Below, piece after piece: positions 57,224 to 64,000 of a stretch of DNA of 64,000 bases. Position numbers and translations under genes: made by a program. The DNA lies in NCBI RefSeq assembly GCF_030409795.1, contig NZ_JAUFQN010000019.1, positions 2,356,001 to 2,420,000 of the forward strand, read 5' to 3'. Source of the stretch: Flavobacterium paronense (GTDB lineage: Bacteria > Bacteroidota > Bacteroidia > Flavobacteriales > Flavobacteriaceae). Under the pieces are notes generated by a model. The model ran no database searches. It saw only the letters and a list, made by a program, of their open reading frames with translations, and was not told the DNA's origin. How positions within the stretch are numbered: position 1 is the stretch's first letter; every line of letters starts with the position of its first letter.

Positions 57224-60200
57224 TTAAAATTCAACATTAACACCAAACGATACCGTTCTAGGCGTAGGGAAAGATCCAACATTAGAATTTGAACCAAAAT
57301 CAGGATCAAAACCTCTCCATTTAGTCCAAGTGTAAAGATTCTCAGCTTGAACAAAAAGTTTCAAAGAAGTTAAAAACGACTTCTCTAATGTTTTTTTATC
57401 GAAATTATAACCAAAACTAAGATTTTTCAATCTTACATAAGAAGCATCTTTCAACCATTTGTCTGAAAAATCAGTACCTAAATCAAAATTTGATGCATTA
57501 ACAGAAGGAACATTTGTATTAGTGTTTGTTGGTGTCCATGCATTTAAGATATCAGTAGACATATTATTATCTGCTGCAAATGAAGGTGAATTTAACCATA
57601 ATTGTGCATAGTCAAATCTCCATTGATCTAATGAATAAGCAAATTGTGTATCAACAAAAAATCCTTTATAATCCATACTGAATCCAAATCCTCCTTGGTA
57701 AATTGGAAGATTGCTTTTTCCGGTTTTTCTTCTGTCAACATCATCTGGAGTTTCAGTTAAACTACCATCAGCAGCAACAAATAATAATTCACCGTTTGCA
57801 GGATTAACCCCAGCATAAGGAACTAACCAATACTCATTTACCATACTACCGTTTTCGTCAATTGTGTTACCAACAGAATCTGGTGTACTAACAATATCGG
57901 TATATTTGTTTTGATTGTAGGCTCCATTTGCAAAAAGCTCAAGATTAAAATCTTTACCTCTAAAAACTTTTAATCTTAGCGCTAACTCAATACCTTTATT
58001 TTCTAATGAACCATTATTTCCTGACAACCCTGTTCCAGCACCTGCGGCAGCTGATAAGTTTATACTTGTAAATAATTTATCGGTAACTCTGTTGTAAACA
58101 TCTACATTACCTGTTAATCTATCTTTCCACAAACCAAAATCCAATCCAAGATTTGTCATTGTTTGCTCTTCCCATTGTAAAGTGTTATTACCGAATTGAG
58201 ACAGAACATAAGCGCCTGTGTTTCCGTAACCAGTTCCAGTTGCAATTAAATCTCTTACTAAGTTAGAAGCGGTATATAACGGGTTTCCACCAAAAGCAGG
58301 AACACCAAGATTTTGATTACCCTGAATACCATAAGAGGCTCTTAATTTTAACATATTGAAAATTGAATTCTTCATGAAATTCTCTCTGTCAATATTCCAT
58401 CTTGAACCAACAGACCAGAACGTACCCCATTTGTTATCGCCAACAAAACGGTAACTAGCATCTCTTCTTACTGTTGCGTCAAGTCCGTACTTACCATCAT
58501 AATCATAAGTAGCTGAAACGAAATTAGAATAAGTTCCTGCTTTATTTTTAGCAGCACTGTTAGTTGGTCTAAGAGCTGCAAAGTTTGCTCCAACGTTAGT
58601 CCATCCTGTTCCTGCTCCAAAAGCATACGTTAACAAATCAAGACCATTTTGTTGAGATGTGTTAAAAGTTCTGTATGCCTTGATATATTCCATGTAAACA
58701 CCTGCATCAACGCTATGTTTCCCAAAAGTTCTTGCATATTTTAAACTGTTAACAACGTTAAATCCAAAATCTCTATCCGAAGTTCTTGATTCAAAACCTC
58801 CAAAAGGCAATGAACTATTTTCTCTAACGGCAATTGCTAAATAAGACCATGGTGCTCTTGCAAAAGTTCTGTCAGAATGAGTGTAATCAACACCAAATCT
58901 TGTAGCCGCTGTAAAATCTCTTGATAATTTGTAACTAGCATTAGCATTAGCTAAAACTTTAATTTCATTAAATTGGTTAGGTTGGTTACCATCCTGTAAA
59001 AGATCTTGTAAAACAAGCGTTGTATTACCACCATCAAAATCAGTTCCAACAATATCATAAAGACCTTGACCGGTTCCAGGATAGAAATCAGAACCATAAT
59101 AAGGAACACCTGTTAACGAACCTAACAAAGGATTTTGAACAACATTATTATTAATAGCTCCATTAGTCTCTTGACCTAATTGATATCTTTTAGATAAAGC
59201 TAATGTTAAATTTGTACCATAGTTAAATTTATCATTATTGCTTTTTCCAGACAAATTTGTTCTGTAAGTAAATCTTTGGAAGTCTGTGGTATTAACGATA
59301 CCACTTTGCTGAGTATAACTTAAAGAGGTGTAATTATTTAAATTTTTACCTCCAGAGGTTAAACTAAGGTTATGCGTTTGGGTTTGAGAAGTAGTAAAAA
59401 ACACATCTCTCCAATCAGTATTAGGAGCTCTTAAGATTTGCTCATCCGTTAGAGGATCACCATCTGTAGCGCCTAAATATTGATTAAGCAGCACATTATT
59501 CCCCGCTCCTGCACTTATTGAATTATCTCTTTGGAATCTCAACAATTGTTGAGAACTCATAAGATTGTATTTGTCTTTTGTAAGTTCAGAAATACCATAA
59601 GTACTTGTGTACGAAATTTTAAGACCTGATTCGTATTTACCATTTTTTGTTTTAATGATTACAACACCATTAGCAGATCTACTACCATAGATAGAGGTAG
59701 AAGCAGCATCTCTTAATACCGTTGCAGACTCAATATCTTCTGGGTTGATATTTCTAAAAACAACAGAATTTGTTGGAACTCCATCTATAACATACAATGG
59801 TTCTGTAGAACTATTCACTGATCCCTGACCTCTAATAAGCAAATCAAATTTTGCTGAACCTGGAGAACCAGAAGACGTAATTACATTCAAACCAGCAACA
59901 TTACCGGAAAGTGACTGTAATACCGTAATATTTGGTCTGTTTTTAATACTCTCTGCACTTACCGTTGTAGTTGCTGCAGTTGATTTTGCTTTGGTAGCTG
60001 TCTTGTCATATCCTAATATAACAACCTCTTCCAATTTAACACTTTGCTCTTTTAGAGACACATTGTAATTATTAGCTGTTCCAACAGTAATAGTTGAATT
60101 ATTGTAACCAGTGAATGATATTACTAAAACTTCACCTGCTTTTGCTTTAATGGCATATTTACCATCAAAATCTGTTTGTGCGCTACGTGTTGTTCCTTTA

Positions 60201-60334
60201 ACAACAACATTAGCACCTGGTAATGGTCCAGACTTATCTGAAACAACACCCGTTACAGTTTTCTCTTGTGCAAACGAAAACTGCATTGATAACGCCAATA
60301 ATAGCGTAAAAATCCATTTGAACTTCGATCTCAT
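57224..60334 (-). CDS. SusC/RagA-family TonB-linked outer-membrane transporter
   Basis: 1036 residues. Signal peptide, then the carboxypeptidase-regulatory-like N-terminal domain (TGVVSDKSGPLPGANVVVKGTTRSAQTDFDGKYAI), a TonB-box-like stretch, the plug domain (NVAGLNVITSSGSPGSAKFDLLIRGQGSVNSSTEPLYVIDGVP) and a large barrel ending in RTVSFGVNVEF. It imports oligomers with energy from TonB. With SusD it forms a two-gene unit without carbohydrate enzymes around it; the nearest enzyme is the S8 protease downstream. Confidence 0.96.
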   Translation of the reverse strand: MRSKFKWIFTLLLALSMQFSFAQEKTVTGVVSDKSGPLPGANVVVKGTTRSAQTDFDGKYAIKAKAGEVLVISFTGYNNSTITVGTANNYNVSLKEQSVKLEEVVILGYDKTATKAKSTAATTTVSAESIKNRPNITVLQSLSGNVAGLNVITSSGSPGSAKFDLLIRGQGSVNSSTEPLYVIDGVPTNSVVFRNINPEDIESATVLRDAASTSIYGSRSANGVVIIKTKNGKYESGLKISYTSTYGISELTKDKYNLMSSQQLLRFQRDNSISAGAGNNVLLNQYLGATDGDPLTDEQILRAPNTDWRDVFFTTSQTQTHNLSLTSGGKNLNNYTSLSYTQQSGIVNTTDFQRFTYRTNLSGKSNNDKFNYGTNLTLALSKRYQLGQETNGAINNNVVQNPLLGSLTGVPYYGSDFYPGTGQGLYDIVGTDFDGGNTTLVLQDLLQDGNQPNQFNEIKVLANANASYKLSRDFTAATRFGVDYTHSDRTFARAPWSYLAIAVRENSSLPFGGFESRTSDRDFGFNVVNSLKYARTFGKHSVDAGVYMEYIKAYRTFNTSQQNGLDLLTYAFGAGTGWTNVGANFAALRPTNSAAKNKAGTYSNFVSATYDYDGKYGLDATVRRDASYRFVGDNKWGTFWSVGSRWNIDRENFMKNSIFNMLKLRASYGIQGNQNLGVPAFGGNPLYTASNLVRDLIATGTGYGNTGAYVLSQFGNNTLQWEEQTMTNLGLDFGLWKDRLTGNVDVYNRVTDKLFTSINLSAAAGAGTGLSGNNGSLENKGIELALRLKVFRGKDFNLELFANGAYNQNKYTDIVSTPDSVGNTIDENGSMVNEYWLVPYAGVNPANGELLFVAADGSLTETPDDVDRRKTGKSNLPIYQGGFGFSMDYKGFFVDTQFAYSLDQWRFDYAQLWLNSPSFAADNNMSTDILNAWTPTNTNTNVPSVNASNFDLGTDFSDKWLKDASYVRLKNLSFGYNFDKKTLEKSFLTSLKLFVQAENLYTWTKWRGFDPDFGSNSNVGSFPTPRTVSFGVNVEF

Positions 60335-60494
60335 ATTAATTTTATTTGAGTTAGTTATTTTGCAAACTTCTTAATTATTTCTTAATTAACCAAACATTAA
60401 CAGTAAATAATCAATTTGTAAACGTTAAAGTTCTATGACTTTTTTTCAACAATAATGCTGATTCAATAAACTTCGATTAGTTGCGTCATTTTAG

Positions 60495-60502
60495 TATTTT
60501 TG
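60495..60502 (+). promoter_or_regulatory. Candidate -7 box of the rnhB promoter
   Basis: TATTTTTG, 14 bases before the ATG. No TTG at 17-23 bases upstream (one at 11 bases). Confidence 0.4.
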
Positions 60503-60516
60503 TTTAAAAAAATAAA

Positions 60517-61116
60517 ATGTTGCTAACAAATTTTTCTGATTTCATTTTTGAATGTGGTACAGATGAGGCGGGAAGAGGATGTCTTGCAGGTCCTGTTACT
60601 GCAGCTGCTGTTATTTTGCCGGATAACTTTGTGTCTAGTTTATTGAATGATTCAAAACAACTTTCAGAAAAGACCAGAGATAAGTTAAAACCAATCATTG
60701 AAGAGGTTTCAATATCGTTTTCCGTTACCCATCTCGACCCAAAAATTATTGATGAAATTAATATTCTGAATGCTTCCATAAAAGCAATGCAAGAATGTAT
60801 AACAAAGTTAAATCCTATACCTAATTATATTATTGTTGATGGAAATCGTTTTAAACCGATTAATGGCATCCCTTATTCCACTATTATAAAAGGGGACTCA
60901 AAGTATATGAGTATTGCGGCGGCTTCTGTTTTAGCAAAAACATACAGAGATGACTATATGAATCAAATTCACGAAGAATTCCCAATGTATAATTGGAAAC
61001 AAAACAAAGGCTATCCAACACTAGAGCATAGAGAAGCCATCAGAAAATATGGCACAACCAAATACCACCGAATGAGTTTTCGATTACTGCCTGAACAGTT
61101 GAAATTTGATTTATAG
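60517..61116 (+). CDS. rnhB: Ribonuclease HII
   Basis: 199 residues, usual size. The active-site motif [14 protein letters not shown] gives D16 and E17, followed by the conserved [11 protein letters not shown] and the [20 protein letters not shown] segment of the family. It removes RNA from RNA-DNA hybrids and misincorporated ribonucleotides. It converges with lipB with 5 bases between stop codons and no terminator. Confidence 0.96.
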   Translation: MLLTNFSDFIFECGTDEAGRGCLAGPVTAAAVILPDNFVSSLLNDSKQLSEKTRDKLKPIIEEVSISFSVTHLDPKIIDEINILNASIKAMQECITKLNPIPNYIIVDGNRFKPINGIPYSTIIKGDSKYMSIAAASVLAKTYRDDYMNQIHEEFPMYNWKQNKGYPTLEHREAIRKYGTTKYHRMSFRLLPEQLKFDL

Positions 61117-61121
61117 AATTC

Positions 61122-61817
61122 TCAGCTAAAGTTACCCTCGAAAAGTATAGAAAAATGTTTTATTATTTTTGCTTTAACTTCTGCTTCATTGACGGTTTGC
61201 CCAAGTTCTACATGCATTGAAGTAACCGCTTTTCCTTTAATGCCACACGGAATAATATTGTCAAAATAACCTAAATTGGCATTTACATTCAAGGCAAAAC
61301 CATGCATCGTTACCCAACGAGAAGCCCGAACTCCCATAGCACAAATTTTTCGGGCAAAGGGTGTTCCAACGTCAAGCCAAACGCCGGTTTCTCCTTCGCT
61401 TCTTGTTCCGGTTATAGTGTATTCTGCTAAAGTTGCTATGATGACTTCTTCCAGAAAGCGCAAATATTTATGAATGTCGGTAAAGAAATTTTCTAAATCT
61501 ACTATTGGATATCCAACAATTTGTCCAGGTCCGTGATAAGTAATATCGCCACCACGATTGATTTTATAAAATGTCGCACCCTTTGCCTCCAATTGTTTTT
61601 CAGATAAAAGCAAATTACTCATATCGCCACTTTTGCCTAAAGTATACACATGCGGATGTTCAACAAACAGAAAATAATTAGGCGTTTCCAGATTGGTTTC
61701 GGCTCTCCTGTTTTGAATTTTTATATCAACAATCTGCTTGAATAATTCCTCTTGATAGTCCCAGGTTTCCTTATAATCCTTATTTCCTAAATCCTGTAGT
61801 TGAATTTCCTTATTCAT
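61122..61817 (-). CDS. lipB: Octanoyltransferase LipB
   Basis: 231 residues from the Met of MNKEIQLQDLG. A longer reading from 61838 starts upstream of the predicted transcription start. Lipoyl(octanoyl) transferase moves octanoate from acyl carrier protein to the lipoyl domains. Motifs are GGDITYHGPGQ, the lysine in ARKICAMGVR, and the active-site cysteine in IIPCGIKGKAVTS. A -7 box TAATTTTGC lies at 61835-61843. Confidence 0.95.
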   Translation of the reverse strand: MNKEIQLQDLGNKDYKETWDYQEELFKQIVDIKIQNRRAETNLETPNYFLFVEHPHVYTLGKSGDMSNLLLSEKQLEAKGATFYKINRGGDITYHGPGQIVGYPIVDLENFFTDIHKYLRFLEEVIIATLAEYTITGTRSEGETGVWLDVGTPFARKICAMGVRASRWVTMHGFALNVNANLGYFDNIIPCGIKGKAVTSMHVELGQTVNEAEVKAKIIKHFSILFEGNFS

Positions 61818-61834
61818 TTCTTTGGTATGAGATA

Positions 61835-61843
61835 GCAAAATTA
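61835..61843 (-). promoter_or_regulatory. Candidate -7 box of the lipB promoter
   Basis: Minus-strand TAATTTTGC, 17 bases before the chosen lipB ATG at 61817. It supports that start over the one at 61838. Confidence 0.4.
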
Positions 61844-61876
61844 CAATAAAAAAGTAACTCCCTGCTATATACTATG

Positions 61877-61891
61877 AAACCTGACAGGTTT
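61877..61891. repeat. Short palindrome AAACCTGACAGGTTT
   Basis: Perfect 7-bp arms around one base, between lipB and lysS. I remember this palindrome as frequent between genes in Bacteroidota (from memory, not checked). Confidence 0.6.
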
Positions 61892-61968
61892 AGCCCCAAG
61901 GAAATAAAAAATCACAATTTCCATAAGGTATCACTAAGTGTTATCGTATTGTGTAAAAAAATGCCTCT

Positions 61969-61999
61969 TTGAAACTTTGACACTTATCCCTATCTTTGC
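61969..61999 (+). promoter_or_regulatory. Consensus promoter of lysS
   Basis: TTG (61969-61971), 19-base spacer, TATCTTTGC (61991-61999), 18 bases before the ATG at 62018. Confidence 0.7.
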
Positions 62000-62017
62000 A
62001 CGCTTAAATACAATACT

Positions 62018-63709
62018 ATGCAACTTTCAGAACAAGAAATTATCAGGAGAGATAAATTAAAATCGCTTCGCGAACTAGGAATTAACCCCTATCCTGCCGA
62101 TTTATTCCCTGTTAATAATACTTCAAAACAGGTTAAGGAAAATTTCGAAGAGGGTAAAAAGGTTATTGTTGCTGGTCGTTTAATGAGTGTTCGCGATCAA
62201 GGAAAAGCATGTTTTGCCGAATTACAAGATAGTGAAGGACGAATTCAGTTGTATTTGAATCGGGATATGTTATGTCTTGGCGAGGACAAGACGATGTATA
62301 ACAATGTTTTTAAAAAATTGACTGATTTAGGTGATTTTATTGGAATTGAAGGTGAATTGTTTACTACAAAAGTCGGTGCACAATGCATTAGAGTTGATAA
62401 TTTTACTTTTTTAAGTAAAACATTGCGCCCATTGCCATTGCCAAAAACAGATGAAGAAGGAAAAGTGCATGATGCTTTTAACGATGCTGAATTGCGTTAT
62501 AGAATGCGTTATGTAGATTTAGTTGTAAACCCACATGTAAAAGAAGTTTTTGTTAAAAGAAACAAATTGTTTACTGCCATGAGAAACTTTTTCAACGCTG
62601 CCGGTTATATGGAAGTAGAAACTCCGGTTTTACAATCTATTCCAGGCGGAGCTGCCGCTCGTCCGTTTATAACACATCACAATAGTTTAGACATTCCGTT
62701 ATATATGCGAATTGCAAACGAATTATATCTAAAAAGATTAATCGTTGGCGGTTTTGATGGCGTCTATGAGTTTTCTAAAAACTTTAGAAACGAAGGAATG
62801 GACAGAACGCACAATCCGGAATTTACCGCAATGGAAATTTATGTAGCCTACAAAGACTACAATTGGATGATGGAAATGACCGAAAATCTTTTGGAATATT
62901 GTGCCAATGAAGTGAATGGAACAACCGAGACTATTTTTGGCGAACACAAAGTAAACTTCAAAGCGCCTTATCCAAGAGTTACTATGACTGATGCTATCAA
63001 ACAATTTACCGGTTTTGACATTTCAGGTAAAACGGAAGCCGAGCTATTTGAAGCGGCTAAATCGATGCATATTGAAGTGGATGAAACCATGGGGAAAGGG
63101 AAACTAATTGATGAGATTTTCGGAGCAAAATGCGAAGGCAACTTTATTCAGCCAACGTTCATTACCGATTATCCAAAAGAAATGTCCCCTTTATGTAAAG
63201 AACACAGAGATAACCCGGAATTGACAGAACGTTTTGAATTGATGGTTTGCGGAAAAGAAATTGCCAATGCGTATTCAGAACTTAATGACCCTATTGACCA
63301 AAGACAACGTTTTGAAGCACAAATGGCTTTAGCAGAAAAAGGTGATGATGAAGCAAACGGAATTATAGATGAAGACTTTTTACGTGCATTAGAATACGGG
63401 ATGCCTCCAACATCGGGTTTAGGTATTGGGATGGATCGATTAATTATGTTCTTAACCAATAACCCTTCTATTCAAGAGGTTTTATTCTTTCCGCAAATGC
63501 GTCCGGAGAAAAAACAGTTGGAACTAACCGAAGATGAAAAAGTAATTATTGGATTATTAAAAACGGAAAATAATCAACCATTGTCTCAACTAAAAGATAA
63601 ATCAGGGTTGAGCGGAAAAAAATGGGATGCTGCTATAAAAGGTTTGGCAAAACACGGTTTAACCAAAGTAGCTGTTGAAGGAGAAAACAAAACGGTAGTT
63701 TTAAACTAA
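62018..63709 (+). CDS. lysS: Lysyl-tRNA synthetase (class II)
   Basis: 563 residues. It has the OB-fold anticodon-binding domain (GRLMSVRDQGKACFAELQD) and class II motif 2 (FRNEGMDRTHNPEFT, about 256-270) and motif 3 (SGLGIGMDRLIM, about 466-477). The last 60 or so residues after the catalytic core (LTEDEKVIIGLLKTENNQPL onwards) form an extra helical, winged-helix-like tail absent from E. coli LysRS. It charges tRNA-Lys in the cytoplasm. Confidence 0.97.
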   Translation: MQLSEQEIIRRDKLKSLRELGINPYPADLFPVNNTSKQVKENFEEGKKVIVAGRLMSVRDQGKACFAELQDSEGRIQLYLNRDMLCLGEDKTMYNNVFKKLTDLGDFIGIEGELFTTKVGAQCIRVDNFTFLSKTLRPLPLPKTDEEGKVHDAFNDAELRYRMRYVDLVVNPHVKEVFVKRNKLFTAMRNFFNAAGYMEVETPVLQSIPGGAAARPFITHHNSLDIPLYMRIANELYLKRLIVGGFDGVYEFSKNFRNEGMDRTHNPEFTAMEIYVAYKDYNWMMEMTENLLEYCANEVNGTTETIFGEHKVNFKAPYPRVTMTDAIKQFTGFDISGKTEAELFEAAKSMHIEVDETMGKGKLIDEIFGAKCEGNFIQPTFITDYPKEMSPLCKEHRDNPELTERFELMVCGKEIANAYSELNDPIDQRQRFEAQMALAEKGDDEANGIIDEDFLRALEYGMPPTSGLGIGMDRLIMFLTNNPSIQEVLFFPQMRPEKKQLELTEDEKVIIGLLKTENNQPLSQLKDKSGLSGKKWDAAIKGLAKHGLTKVAVEGENKTVVLN

Positions 63710-63814
63710 AATAAAAAGAACTTAATTAACTTTTTTTGTATAATATTATGTTAAAGATTAAACCTTTTAAAATCATCATCGTCCTAAAGGCACAAAAATT
63801 TAAAACCCTATAAA

Positions 63815-64000
63815 ATGAAAAAAGTATTTGCATTAGCATTATTAGTTGTTGGATTAACAACATTTGCACAAGAAAAAGGTGAAAGAAAAGCCATAAGAGA
63901 AAATTTATCTACGGAACAAAAAGTTGATTTCCAGGTAAAAAAAATGACCAAAGACTTGAACTTAAATGAAAAACAAGTCAAAGAAGTTCGCGTTTTAGTT
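63815..64000 (+). CDS. Partial small secreted protein, DUF4890/Spy-like (cut by the window end)
   Basis: 62 codons are visible. Signal peptide MKKVFALALLVVGLTTFA-QE, then a charged helical part with STEQKVDFQVKKMTKDLNLNEKQVKEV. The LNxxQ-type helix repeats are like those of small periplasmic DUF4890/Spy/CpxP-related proteins that buffer misfolded proteins. The identification is moderate because the C terminus lies outside. Confidence 0.7.
   Translation, partial: MKKVFALALLVVGLTTFAQEKGERKAIRENLSTEQKVDFQVKKMTKDLNLNEKQVKEVRVLV

Overview
The window is a chromosomal segment of a Flavobacteriaceae bacterium, most likely a Flavobacterium. The support is as follows. It is AT-rich. Secreted proteins end in type IX secretion (T9SS, Por) type A sorting domains. 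There is a SusC/SusD outer-membrane pair and a DUF3467 gene next to rpoC. Several genes have the Bacteroidota promoter TTG-N19-TAnnTTTG, and Shine-Dalgarno sequences are almost absent, with rpsU the clear exception. Nearly all genes are on the minus strand. I see no prophage, plasmid, CRISPR array or insertion sequence.

Region 1 (1-13.8 kb) holds: a small secreted protein; aconitase; two tandem acyltransferase-3 membrane proteins; a divergent secreted or membrane-anchored protein with a possible copper-monooxygenase-like motif set; a MoxR ATPase; an operon of three SurA/PpiC-type periplasmic chaperones; release factor 3 (prfC); and a tiny envelope protein. Region 2 (13.8-30.9 kb) is dominated by two very large T9SS-secreted surface proteins (1716 and 3439 aa) that share a C-terminal module of about 500 residues. 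The smaller one carries five 267-bp tandem repeats. The spacers around them hold several families of intergenic repeats.

Region 3 (30.9-46.3 kb) is the core transcription/translation locus, read on the minus strand: tRNA-Thr(TGT), tRNA-Tyr, tRNA-Thr(GGT), tuf, tRNA-Trp, secE, nusG, rplK, rplA, rplJ, rplL, rpoB, rpoC, then DUF3467. A consensus promoter before the first tRNA overlaps the terminator of the upstream hpf gene. A strong hairpin separates rplL from rpoB. Upstream lie hpf, xerC and rpsU. rpsU has a near-perfect Shine-Dalgarno sequence, as expected for bS21 autoregulation in Flavobacteriia.

Region 4 (46.3-64 kb) holds: an operon of DUF2851, PspC-like, helix-hairpin-helix and acyl-CoA dehydrogenase genes; a cystathionine beta-synthase/cysteine synthase with CBS domains; a putative beta-barrel porin followed by a highly structured intergenic element; a T9SS-exported subtilisin-like protease downstream of a SusC/SusD pair (suggesting peptide or oligomer uptake); rnhB; lipB; lysS; and the start of a small secreted DUF4890/Spy-like protein cut by the window end.

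No new biochemical system could be proven from sequence alone. The observations most worth following are the structured element at 51541-51645, the paired giant adhesins with shared C-terminal modules, the promoter/terminator overlap at hpf-tRNA, the family of intergenic palindromes, and the PHM-like protein at 5308.
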